Positions 1 to 7,983 of a DNA stretch of 46,646 nucleotides are shown in pieces; position 1 is the first letter of the stretch; each line of letters begins with the position of its first letter. A program made the position numbers and the translations under genes. The notes under the pieces were generated by a model. It was not told where the DNA came from. It worked only from the letters and a program-made list of their open reading frames with translations, and did no database searches. This DNA is from Bacteroidota bacterium (lineage in GTDB: Bacteria; Bacteroidota; Bacteroidia; Bacteroidales; F082), in the NCBI GenBank assembly GCA_009773165.1, contig WOUZ01000020.1:1-46646 (forward strand), read 5' to 3'.

Positions 1-163
1 GCAAAAAGACCGTGCAAGCCCCGTAACCCCTGTTAGCCTGTGGGCTCTTGCCGGTGAGGGGCGGGGATTTTTGCTGCCTGGAGCGCTTTAACTAAAAAAT
101 CTAAAAAGCATTTTGAGGGATGGGTTGGGTGGGTATTGATTAAATGCCGAAGGCTCCGATTTG

Positions 164-310
164 CATGAGGGATAGAAGCGGATATCCTTTTTTCTTGGCA
201 AGCCAGTGGGGAGGAAAAAAGATATGAGCGGATAGCCCGACCTGGTAACGGAGAAGTAAGTTAAAACGAAGATAGGATGGAGGGGCATGCCCAAGAAAGT
301 GAAAAGTGAA
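164..310. repeat. Dispersed hairpin repeat, copy 1
   Basis: Shares an ordered series of blocks with 7138-7277: CATGAG.GATAG.AGCGG, TATCCTTTTTT, AAAAAAGATATGAGCGGATA, GCCCGACC.GGTAACG, AAGTTAAAACGA and GGGcATGCC. The T-run around 185-194 and the A-run around 216-221 can pair as a long stem, so the element would fold as RNA or cruciform. The GCGGATAGCCCGAC motif is one I associate with intergenic repeats of Bacteroidota. Role unknown. The two copies bracket the TerY-P-type locus in the same orientation. Confidence 0.75.
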
Positions 311-844
311 AAGAGATAAGCTGCCGTACACTGGTTGATTATATGTTTCAAAGAGGTTATGAAAATATACTTTGAAAATGTTTTGGTAATTAAAAAGGGG
401 TATTGTAATTTTACTGCAAATAACAGAAGAGAAAGACTTGAAAGGCTGACAATAATTGCTTTGCCATGCAGTACTTCATACTGAGAATGAAAATGGCTTC
501 ATGATCCAAAACGCAGCCTTTTTTGGACAGAATTGAATACAAAGGGCTGCGTGCACAATTACTAAGAGTAAACCGGGAGGCTGAGAGCCCGGAAAAAAGA
601 AAAAAAGGGCTATGATGGATACTGTAAAGTGTCTATGTGGCTTTTTTGGCGTTTTTGGAGATGTTGTTTTAGTTTTGATTAATAAAAATGTGTAAAGAGA
701 AAGAGGTTTAAGAAATTGGAATGTATGTGGAAAGGGGGGTGCGTATTTGATGTATAAAAGGAAAGAGGATGCCAAATTTGATAGGGGTGTGTAAAACAAC
801 GATTAAGTTAGTAGAAAAGTTAATCAAGTTTTATTAAATAGGAC

Positions 845-873
845 AAAACCCAACGCTTTAGGTATTGGGTTTT
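845..873. terminator. Intrinsic terminator-like hairpin
   Basis: A perfect 9-bp inverted repeat, AAAACCCAA (845-853) and TTGGGTTTT (865-873), with an 11-nt loop and a T-run at the 3' side on the plus strand. The symmetry would let it act on both strands. It separates the non-coding left edge from the kinase relic and the operon that follows. Confidence 0.6.
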
Positions 874-921
874 AAATGAAACATTAGAAATAAAAGCAGA
901 ATGATACAATTTATTTGAAAT

Positions 922-1023
922 ATGAAAGAATTAAAACGAAACGACAATATTGAATTATTAGATGGTGCCTTTAACTCGTTAAAACGTAAATTGGGCTAAG
1001 GTGAACAACGCTTTATGTAGTAG
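922..1023 (+). pseudogene. Relic of a Ser/Thr kinase N-terminus
   Basis: The 25 codons from the ATG at 922 encode a peptide that matches the start of the intact kinase at 1976 at 14 of 25 positions by my count, beginning MKELKRND (intact: MKEFKQND) and ending KRKLG. The next codon is TAA where the intact gene has the Glu of the glycine-rich loop. Reading on in the same frame gives G-E-Q-R, resembling GGQG, and then two TAG codons at 1018-1023. So this is the first ~35 codons of a second kinase of the same family, broken inside the ATP-binding loop and then lost. It lies 21 bp before the zinc-ribbon/WG gene. It points to an earlier duplication or replacement of the locus. Confidence 0.75.
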
Positions 1024-1044
1024 ATAATAGTAAAAAATATAATA

Positions 1045-1974
1045 ATGAAATGTACCAACTGTCAGGGAGAATGGACAGCACCAGCTAATAAATCGCTGAG
1101 TAAATGCCCATTTTGCCAGGCTGACATGCTACAAATGCTAAACGAAAAAGCTGAAGTGCTAAGTACGGATGTGATACTTGGCAATATGCTTCAAGCTTAT
1201 GGCACCGTATTGCTGCAAAACCAACAGCGATTGGCTGCTATGATTTCTGACTTGTTTGCACACGACCACAAAACAAAACGATTGCTACTTTTATCGGTAC
1301 GTGAAAACATACCTACACAATTGGCTGCCCTCTCAACAACCGACAAAAACGAACGCTATACGCACATCCTTGACATGCAGCACCGACTGGCTGATGAAGC
1401 TTTCTTGAAAGAAGAAATTGTACAGCAGATGGTAAAAAACTGGACAACTGCATTAGGTTGGGAGCATGAGGACGCGGATGAACCTTTTGAAAAAGATTTG
1501 CATGAAGGACTAAATGGTTTTAAGAATGCGAATGGGGAAATGATTACACAAAGTAAATATAATGATGCTTGGCCTTTTAGCGAAGGACTTTCGCGTGTTA
1601 AATTAAACGGAAAATTTGGTTATATCAACCAACAAGGAAATGAGACAATACCTCTTATATATACTAATGCCAGTGATTTTAGCGAGGGAATCGCTATTGT
1701 AGGACGAAACGGTAAATTTGGCTATCTTGACATACAAGGAAAAGAAATGATACCTTTAAAATATGACATGGCTAGTGATTTTAAGGAAGGACTGGCTCGC
1801 GTTAGATTAAATGGAAAATATGGTTTTTTTGACAAAAAAGGGAAATTGGGGATAATATTAAAATATGAGTATGCGGAAGATTTTAACAAAGGACTTAGTC
1901 TTGTTGTATTTAATGGTAAGAGGGGTTATATCGACAAACGAGGAAATTGGGTAAAAGATGCTAATGACGAATAA
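1045..1974 (+). CDS. Zinc-ribbon and WG-repeat protein
   Basis: 309 residues. The N-terminus has a zinc ribbon, CxxC at residues 3-6 (CTNC) and CPFC at about 21-24. Residues ~35-135 form a helical domain containing QNQQRLAAMISDL that is recognisably shared with the N-terminus of the protein at 4919-6472. From about 170 to the end there are four to five WG-type repeats of ~25 residues, each with a G-x-F/Y-G-[FY]-[IFL] core and an FSEGL/FKEGL element. WG repeats form beta-sheet platforms, probably for protein binding. The gene opens the operon, ending 1 bp before the kinase ATG at 1976. A sensor or scaffold role for the kinase/phosphatase pair is inferred from context only. Confidence 0.8.
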   Translation: MKCTNCQGEWTAPANKSLSKCPFCQADMLQMLNEKAEVLSTDVILGNMLQAYGTVLLQNQQRLAAMISDLFAHDHKTKRLLLLSVRENIPTQLAALSTTDKNERYTHILDMQHRLADEAFLKEEIVQQMVKNWTTALGWEHEDADEPFEKDLHEGLNGFKNANGEMITQSKYNDAWPFSEGLSRVKLNGKFGYINQQGNETIPLIYTNASDFSEGIAIVGRNGKFGYLDIQGKEMIPLKYDMASDFKEGLARVRLNGKYGFFDKKGKLGIILKYEYAEDFNKGLSLVVFNGKRGYIDKRGNWVKDANDE

Positions 1975-1975
1975 T

Positions 1976-3265
1976 ATGAAGGAATTTAAACAAAACGATA
2001 AAATTGCATTGAAAGTAGGTGGTAGTATCACTGTAAAGCGAAAATTAGGTGAGGGAGGACAAGGGATTGTTTATTTGGTAGAAATGAACGGCAAGCAATA
2101 CGCATTGAAATGGTACACACATGATTGCACAAAGGAATTTTATGATAATCTGGACAACAATATAAAAAACGGTGCACCAACCGATTCATTTCTTTGGCCA
2201 CAATTTCTAACTGAGTGGCACGAAAAACGCTTTGGCTATATAATGGCTTTGCGACCAGATGAATTCAAAGAATTTTCACATTTTTTACTTGCAAAAGCGC
2301 GATTCGGAAGTCTATCGGCTATGATTCATGCAGCACTGCAAATAAGCAATGCATTTAGAGCATTGCACCGTAAAGGCTATAGTTATCAGGACTTGAACGA
2401 TGGCAACTTCTTTATCCACCCTATTACTGGCGAAGTTTTGATATGCGATAACGACAATGTAGCACCATATGGTAAAAATTTAGGTATTGCAGGTAAATGT
2501 CGTTACATGGCGCCGGAAGTTGTATTACGCAAAAGCTTACCTAACGCCGATACTGATCGTTTTTCATTGGGTGTATTGTTGTTTATGTTGCTGTTCAATA
2601 ACCACCCTCTGGAAGGAAAACTCATTGCAAGTGTACCCTGTTTGACCGATCAAATGGAACGAAGATTTTATGGAAGTTCACCTGTATTTATTTTCGATCC
2701 AAAGAATGATACCAATCACCCAGTAATGGGTGTCCATACAAATGCGATTCGACGCTGGCCTATTTTCCCGCAATATATAAAAGATGCATTTATACATATC
2801 TTTGGGGCTGAAGGAATACATGAACCCAATAAACGAAATCCTGAGAATGAATGGATTAAACTGTTTATGCGCCTACGTGATGAAACTGTAAAATGTAGTT
2901 GTGGCAATGAAACATTTATAAACATGGAGGTTTCGGAATCGAACTGTATAAATTGTGGCAAACAATTGGGCAAACCAATGACTTTGAATGTGGGACGAAG
3001 CCGGATTGTAATGTTTCCAGGCAAAAAAGCATATGCAATTCACACCAAAGCCGGAAGTGAAGATTTTTTAAAAATAACAGGTGAAGTTATTCAAAACAAA
3101 AATAAGCCTGCATTGTGGGGCATGCGAAATATAAGTGCCGACACCTGGATGTGTACTATGCCCGATGGAAAGCAGAAAACTATTTCGAACAATGATGTAG
3201 TGCCAGTTTTGAATGGTATCAGCATTGTGTTTGGTGGGGGAGTAAAGGGTGAAATTACAGAATAG
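1976..3265 (+). CDS. Ser/Thr protein kinase with C-terminal zinc ribbon (TerY-P type)
   Basis: 429 residues from the ATG at 1976. An in-frame ATG at 1958 lies inside the preceding gene, but 1976 directly follows that gene's stop and matches the start of the decayed copy at 922. Visible kinase elements are the glycine-rich loop GEGGQG (residues 25-30), the ATP lysine in YALKWY (Lys45), a catalytic loop YQDLNDGNFF, and CDNDN in the DFG position. These HRD and DFG variants still keep the catalytic Asp, Asn and metal-binding Asp. A C-terminal zinc ribbon (CSCGN...CINCGK) and a final beta-rich segment follow. Kinase-plus-zinc-ribbon next to a TerY-like vWA and a PP2C is the defining layout of the TerY-phosphorylation triad, a stress/antiphage module. 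Confidence 0.88.
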   Translation: MKEFKQNDKIALKVGGSITVKRKLGEGGQGIVYLVEMNGKQYALKWYTHDCTKEFYDNLDNNIKNGAPTDSFLWPQFLTEWHEKRFGYIMALRPDEFKEFSHFLLAKARFGSLSAMIHAALQISNAFRALHRKGYSYQDLNDGNFFIHPITGEVLICDNDNVAPYGKNLGIAGKCRYMAPEVVLRKSLPNADTDRFSLGVLLFMLLFNNHPLEGKLIASVPCLTDQMERRFYGSSPVFIFDPKNDTNHPVMGVHTNAIRRWPIFPQYIKDAFIHIFGAEGIHEPNKRNPENEWIKLFMRLRDETVKCSCGNETFINMEVSESNCINCGKQLGKPMTLNVGRSRIVMFPGKKAYAIHTKAGSEDFLKITGEVIQNKNKPALWGMRNISADTWMCTMPDGKQKTISNNDVVPVLNGISIVFGGGVKGEITE

Positions 3266-3309
3266 TTTATTTAAATTTTCATTATATTATCATTTAAAAA
3301 GAAAGCATT

Positions 3310-4044
3310 ATGAGCATATTAGATTCAGTCTCAATACCACGTCGTACGATGGTATTGTTTTTCTTGGTGGACACTTCCGGGAGTATGGATGGTGATAAAA
3401 TTGGCGCAGTAAACGAAGCCATTCGTGAGGTTTTACCAGAAATCAAAGCTATTTCAGCAGAAAATGCCGATGCTTTGATAAAGATTGCTGTACTCGATTT
3501 TTCTTCAGGGGCACGATGGTTGTACAATACACCAATAGAGGCCGACCAATTTGTTTGGAATAACCTCGAAGCAGGTGGATTAACCGATTTGGGCGTAGCA
3601 TTTAATATGCTGAATGATAAACTTTCGCGAACGCAGTTTATGGCTGATGCTGTGGGGTCATATGCACCGGCTATTTTTATGATGTCAGATGGTGAACCAA
3701 CCGATGAATACAAAAAAGGATTAGCAGAGCTGCGTAGAAATAAATGGTTTAAAGTGGCTATTAAAGTAGCAGTTGCTATTGGCAGTGATGCAAATACTGA
3801 AATTTTGAAAGAATTTACAGGCAACGATGAATGTGTGTTGACAGTACGAACACCCGCATCTTTAAAAAAAATGATACGTTTTGCCAGTGTTACCGCTTCA
3901 CAAATTGGTAGTAAGAGTTCTGGCGTAGGACTCGGCGATGATAGTGATGCAGATACCAATCAAAAAGCAGCTGACTTTGCAGGTCAAATAAAAACTTTCC
4001 AACAAGATAGCATAGACGTTGATGATGTTCAGAATGGTTGGTAA
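3310..4044 (+). CDS. terY: TerY-like von Willebrand factor A protein
   Basis: 244 residues, a single vWA domain. The metal-ion-dependent adhesion site is intact: DTSGS (Asp21 onward), a threonine in GGLTDLG, and SDGEPTD near residue 120. Such vWA proteins bind partner proteins in a divalent-metal-dependent way and are cytosolic here, with no signal peptide visible. It sits between the kinase and the PP2C phosphatase, spaced 44 bp and 17 bp, the order expected for a TerY-P triad. In that model the vWA protein is the likely target or docking platform of the kinase and phosphatase; that is family knowledge, not visible in the sequence. The ~35 C-terminal residues are polar and probably disordered. 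Confidence 0.87.
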   Translation: MSILDSVSIPRRTMVLFFLVDTSGSMDGDKIGAVNEAIREVLPEIKAISAENADALIKIAVLDFSSGARWLYNTPIEADQFVWNNLEAGGLTDLGVAFNMLNDKLSRTQFMADAVGSYAPAIFMMSDGEPTDEYKKGLAELRRNKWFKVAIKVAVAIGSDANTEILKEFTGNDECVLTVRTPASLKKMIRFASVTASQIGSKSSGVGLGDDSDADTNQKAADFAGQIKTFQQDSIDVDDVQNGW

Positions 4045-4061
4045 ACTTATAAAAAAAAAGC

Positions 4062-4922
4062 ATGAGCGAATATAAGGTTTTTGATGTACGCAGTATTGGT
4101 GCAAGCCATCTGAAATCGGGCAGGCCATGTCAGGATTATTCATACAGTAGTAGCGGAAGTAAGTTTGCTGTTGCTATTGTATCTGATGGACATGGTGGCG
4201 ATAAATATATTCGAAGTGAAACAGGTTCAAAAATTGCAACTGAAATTTGTAAAGAATCAATCAGATTAATATTTGGAAAACGTATAGATATTAAGGGTGC
4301 AATGGCAAAATTTAAGCCAAATCCGGATGCAACTATTATGCAGTTAGCCTCTTATATCATTTTCAAATGGCGAGAAGCTGTTACTTATCATTTTTTAAAT
4401 CAACCTTTTACAACTAAAGAGATTGAACACTTATCTGACAAAGACAAAGCCGCACTCGAAAAGGATGACGGTTGGATATCTGCTTATGGTACGACATTGA
4501 TCGCCGTCGTGCGCACCTCCCTATTTTGGTTTGGCTTACAAATAGGCGATGGTAAATGCGTTGTCGTTACTGAAGATGATGCCTATCTTCAACCGATACC
4601 ATGGGATGACAAGTGTTTTCTTAATGCTACTACATCACTTTGTGACGAAAAAGCTTTGGAACGATTCCGTTTTTACTTTAGCGCGGAAAATTTACCGAAA
4701 GCAATTTTTTTAGCTACAGATGGTTTGGATGATACTTTTGGAACAGATGAATCATTGCATGGTTTTTACAAAACTCTGCAACAATTGTTTATGGAAAAAG
4801 ATTTTGAAACAGCAAAAGAAGAATTGCAGGGATATTTACCAAAACTATCTGCAAAAGGCAGCCAAGATGATATTTCAATTGCGGGGATACTCATTAATAA
4901 TCAATTTAAAAATAAAGTATGA
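4062..4922 (+). CDS. PP2C-family protein phosphatase
   Basis: 286 residues. PP2C metal-binding motifs are present in order: SDGHGGD (Asp42), QIGDGKCVVV in the middle, ATDGLDD near residue 223, and GSQDDIS near 270. The start resembles the usual SxGxSHxxxGxPCQD entry of bacterial PP2Cs that accompany vWA proteins. It would reverse phosphorylation by the upstream kinase. Its stop overlaps the start of the next gene (ATGA), so the two are translationally coupled. All acidic metal ligands I looked for are present, so it is predicted active. Confidence 0.88.
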   Translation: MSEYKVFDVRSIGASHLKSGRPCQDYSYSSSGSKFAVAIVSDGHGGDKYIRSETGSKIATEICKESIRLIFGKRIDIKGAMAKFKPNPDATIMQLASYIIFKWREAVTYHFLNQPFTTKEIEHLSDKDKAALEKDDGWISAYGTTLIAVVRTSLFWFGLQIGDGKCVVVTEDDAYLQPIPWDDKCFLNATTSLCDEKALERFRFYFSAENLPKAIFLATDGLDDTFGTDESLHGFYKTLQQLFMEKDFETAKEELQGYLPKLSAKGSQDDISIAGILINNQFKNKV

Positions 4923-6472
4923 AAGCCATAACTGAAACTCTCAAAAAACTCATAGCCGAACATGGTATTGATATCATTCATCAAAACCAGAGATTAAAAG
5001 CCATTCTTGCCGACTTACTGCCAGAAGAAAAGAAAATACGATTTTTAATAGAACTTTCTTTAAAAGCTGAAATAACCAAAAAACTAATAAATATACAGAA
5101 TTCACCCGTTGTTGAATATAATGCTCACATTATTAATCTAAAGCAATATTTTCAAAGTGAGTTTTCTATTGATTCTGTTGCAACAGAAAAGCTATTTGAT
5201 TTATGGTTAAAAATCATCCCTAGAAAAGTAACAAGTACACTCGATTTTATTGAATCAAAATTTGAATCCGATGATACATACAAAATAGTTAGTATTGGTG
5301 AAGTTTATCATCCTAGTGATTGGGTTGCAGGTCGTTATGGTTATAGAAATTCCTCTGGACAAATGATTACCCTCTATAAATATAATAATGCTAAATCATT
5401 TAGCGAAGGACTAGCCTGTGTTTATATGGACAATAAATATGGGTTTATTAATCGTAGAGGTGAAGAAGTAATCCCACTAATGTATGATAATGCTGAGTCA
5501 TTTCAGAATGGGCTAGCCTTGGTGAGGCTAAATAGGAAATATGGTTTCATTAATAGGAATGGTGATAGTGTTATCCCAATAAAGTTTGATAATGCTAACC
5601 GATTCTGTGAAGGACTTGCAAGTGTAAAAATAGAAGGCAAATATGGTTTCATTAATCAAAAGGGGGAAACAGTTTTAGGATTTAATTATTATGGCGCTTC
5701 AAATTTTCAAAATGGGCTGGCTTCTGTCTGTTTAACCCAGGATTATCCATCTGTTTATTATGTTATAGATAAGTCAGGCAAGATAAATAATAACTTCCGA
5801 AATTTACAAAATCCAATTAGTTTTGATGAGGGAATGGCAATTATACGGGAAAGCAGAGGTTTTACTTGTGTAGATTTAAATGGAAAAGTTTTATTTACAC
5901 GAGGCTATCAATCTTTTAGATCATTTAAGGAAGGTCGAATGTTGGTTGGAGTATCTCTGATGTTTTCTAGTGACAATGAGTGGACATATTTAAACGCCTA
6001 TGGAAATCCAATAAATTCAACAAAATACAGTGATGCCAGGGATTTTAATGAAGGATTAGCATGTGTAAAATCGAACGGACTTTGGGGCTTTATAGATAAA
6101 AATGGAAGTCAAGTTTTACCATTTATATATTCGGATGTTAGATACCCCGGAGTATTAAACGGAGAAATATGTGTGAGTCTAAGACTTGACAATAAACCTT
6201 TTAATTCTATTTCTAAATATGGATTAATAAATAAACTTGGAAAGGTGATCATTCCGTTTGAATATGATAAAGAGTTTAAGTTTTGTGAAGGGTTTGCTTG
6301 TGTTTGTCAAAACAAAAAATATGGATTTATTAATAGATCGGGACATTTAGTAATTCCCTGTATTTACGATTATCGTGCAGAATTCGCAAATGGATTAGCA
6401 AATGTTCGATTAAACGGAAAATGGGGATGTATTGATAAAACAGGGGTCTGGATTGAAGATTTGGTTTATTAG
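4919..6472 (+). CDS. Large WG-repeat protein
   Basis: 517 residues. Residues ~1-110 are a helical domain (HQNQRLKAILADLLPEEKK) related to the domain behind the zinc ribbon of the protein at 1045; the zinc ribbon itself is absent here. From ~125 to the end there are about ten to twelve WG-type repeats, with cores such as KYGFINRRGEEVIPLMYDNA alternating with SFSEGLACV-type segments. This should form a long beta-rich repeat array. It overlaps the PP2C stop by 4 bp and closes the operon. Two WG proteins sharing an N-terminal domain flank the triad, which suggests they are dedicated partners, perhaps the variable recognition parts. No enzymatic motif is visible. Confidence 0.82.
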   Translation: MKAITETLKKLIAEHGIDIIHQNQRLKAILADLLPEEKKIRFLIELSLKAEITKKLINIQNSPVVEYNAHIINLKQYFQSEFSIDSVATEKLFDLWLKIIPRKVTSTLDFIESKFESDDTYKIVSIGEVYHPSDWVAGRYGYRNSSGQMITLYKYNNAKSFSEGLACVYMDNKYGFINRRGEEVIPLMYDNAESFQNGLALVRLNRKYGFINRNGDSVIPIKFDNANRFCEGLASVKIEGKYGFINQKGETVLGFNYYGASNFQNGLASVCLTQDYPSVYYVIDKSGKINNNFRNLQNPISFDEGMAIIRESRGFTCVDLNGKVLFTRGYQSFRSFKEGRMLVGVSLMFSSDNEWTYLNAYGNPINSTKYSDARDFNEGLACVKSNGLWGFIDKNGSQVLPFIYSDVRYPGVLNGEICVSLRLDNKPFNSISKYGLINKLGKVIIPFEYDKEFKFCEGFACVCQNKKYGFINRSGHLVIPCIYDYRAEFANGLANVRLNGKWGCIDKTGVWIEDLVY

Positions 6473-6657
6473 ATTAATGTAACTTAAATTCTTGAATAAA
6501 TCCGGCACAATCAATTCGGATGGAAAAGGGTAACCCCTTGAAATATGATACTTTTAGAATCAAAGAACACATAATAATTAGGGAATCTGTGAAAATTGAG
6601 CGACTTTAGAGAAGTATTCAAGATTCAATGATTCAAGATTGTATTTTATTATCTAGG

Positions 6658-6866
6658 TCATAGCTGTTTCAGGATGTACACTAGGGAGGTTTTACCACTG
6701 CCCCATTCGCCTTGCAAAGCGATGGTTATGGGCGTGCATGAACCTTTGAAAAATTTTATGAGGCCTTTTCATAAGGGACGATGCCAAAGCTGTCCAATTG
6801 ATAAGCCAGACACGGCTTATCGGTAATGCTGGTGAGTTGGTTTTCTGAGTGCTTATTGTTGTTGGT
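6658..6866 (-). pseudogene. KAP-family P-loop NTPase fragment
   Basis: Read on the minus strand from about 6850, the frame gives LAYQLDSFGIVPYEK. After one frameshift near 6760 it continues as KFFKGSCTPITIALQGEWGS and then GKTSLVYILKQL before a TGA at 6658-6660. Acidic-x-F-x-x-x-PYxxAL followed by TPITIALxGxWGSGKTSL is the N-terminal signature of KAP-type NTPases, with the Walker A motif intact. No ATG is present, the frame is broken, and the remaining several hundred residues are missing, so it is a relic. KAP ATPases are frequent in defence islands. The missing start could mean the breakpoint lies near 6866. Confidence 0.72.
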
Positions 6867-6908
6867 TTATTATGTATGCTAATGTATAAATCAAAGCCTT
6901 AATTCTGG

Positions 6909-7082
6909 TTAAGAATGTAAATGTAAGTTGTAAATTATTGATTGATGCTGCTCTAGTACACCATAACCCTGATGGAAGGTTTCGGGGGCAAAGTTCATGC
7001 CAAGGTTGATTGAGACTTTATCGGCAGAGTTATCTGAAAACTGGTTAATAGCATTGATCAAGTCAGGATGAAAAAGGGGCAT
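6909..7082 (-). CDS. Short frame of 57 codons, possible gene remnant
   Basis: A minus-strand ATG at 7080-7082 opens a frame beginning MPLFHPDLINAINQFSDNSA and running to TAA at 6909-6911. The composition is protein-like (mixed polar and hydrophobic, Asn/Gln/His-rich), unlike the Phe/Pro-rich noise frames nearby. I recognise no family. It lies upstream of the KAP fragment in the same orientation, so it may be a piece of the same lost operon. It may also be chance. Confidence 0.3.
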   Translation of the reverse strand: MPLFHPDLINAINQFSDNSADKVSINLGMNFAPETFHQGYGVLEQHQSIIYNLHLHS

Positions 7083-7137
7083 GACTAAATATATCTCTTT
7101 ACTAGTTTGTAGAATTAAGCTTCAACCGGACTGGTTC

Positions 7138-7277
7138 ATGAGAGATAGTAGCGGGTATCCTTTTTTTTGTTGAGGTTGTGCGAAAGCAAAAAAGATATGA
7201 GCGGATAGCCCGACCCGGTAACGAAGAAATAAGTTAAAACGAGGGGATAAAAAAGGGATATGCCTAAGAAAAGGGAA
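7138..7277. repeat. Dispersed hairpin repeat, copy 2
   Basis: Second copy of the element at 164-310, same orientation. It keeps GGGTATCCTTTTTTTT, the AAAAAAGATATGAGCGGATA block, GCCCGACCCGGTAACGAA, AAGTTAAAACGA and GGGATATGCC. The T-run at about 7159-7168 faces the A-run at 7188-7193, so the stem is preserved although the loop sequence differs from copy 1. Conserved pairing with a diverged loop favours a structured element over a chance match. Confidence 0.75.
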
Positions 7278-7983
7278 ATGTTAAAAGTAGGCTCAAGAAT
7301 GGTAAGGGGTTAATGATTAGAGGTTAATGGGCTGACGCTGGATTCAAAGATTTGAATATTTTGAGCGTATATTTGGTGAAGCAAAAAAATGTAAAAAAAT
7401 GTTAAAAAAAGTATTGTGATGTAAATAAGTCTTTCTAATTTTACATCTGTTCCGAAGGGGATGCTTGATGGTGTTAGAATGAAGATTTTATCTGAGTTCT
7501 AATAAAGCTGACTCAACGGAGGTGATTGAGATTCCTGTACCTGACCCCATATTTTAGCCTACCCCGGGGCTCGAATCCACGCCAAATTGCTTGCACTTTT
7601 ATTTCAAAAAAGCTAGATAAGTTGATGACTTGTCTGAGCGTGAAGACTTTGTAGAACAATGATATGTTCTGAAAGAATGGAGATATTAGGTTTTGATGGT
7701 AGTAATTGGTGATGGGTAAGAGACAAAAAAATTGAAGATTTTTATAAATTAACTTAAACTTGTATTTGGAGAAATTGTGATATGAAATTTTATTAACCAA
7801 TGCCATTATGTTATTACACAATTTATAAGAAAGGAAGATTGATGAGATGAGTATGATACATCATTGCAATTAAAAGAAGAGAGAGGAATTACATGGTTGT
7901 TTTATCCTTATCACTTTATTATCTAAATACAGCTAAAAAGCACCATTAGGATTTAAATTAGCATAACTTAACAATATAAGAAA

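Larger units (their letters stand above)
1..921. other. Non-coding left edge
   Basis: No convincing gene. Open frames on the minus strand near 88-351 and 476-799 have proline/phenylalanine-rich, low-complexity translations and match nothing I know. The stretch holds a hairpin-containing dispersed repeat (164-310) and a terminator-like hairpin (845-873). It ends where a decayed kinase fragment begins. This is typical intergenic debris at the edge of an accessory island. Confidence 0.7.
6473..7983. other. Gene-poor spacer with relics
   Basis: About 1.5 kb without an intact gene of normal length. It contains a short ATTCAAGATT-type repeat near 6615-6640, the KAP P-loop NTPase fragment (6658-6866), a 57-codon minus-strand frame (6909-7082), and the second copy of the hairpin repeat (7138-7277). 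The A/T-rich leader of the Hsp70 operon runs from roughly 7840. A 102-codon minus-strand frame at 7513-7821 looks non-coding. The contents suggest repeated insertion and loss of modules between two defence loci. Confidence 0.7.

Noticed and set aside
3294..3959. 221-codon minus-strand frame over the vWA gene
   Set aside because: Antisense shadow of the TerY-like gene; Ser/Ala-rich with no motif.
6500..6560. Terminator after the second WG gene (AAGGGTAACCCCTT near 6526-6540)
   Set aside because: Only a ~5-bp stem and no T-run; too weak to call.
7513..7821. Minus-strand 102-codon frame and a tRNA T-arm-like GGCTCGAATCC near 7566-7576
   Set aside because: Translation is Phe/Tyr/Asn-rich noise, and no acceptor, D or anticodon stems can be assembled around the T-arm-like string, so neither a gene nor a tRNA is supported.
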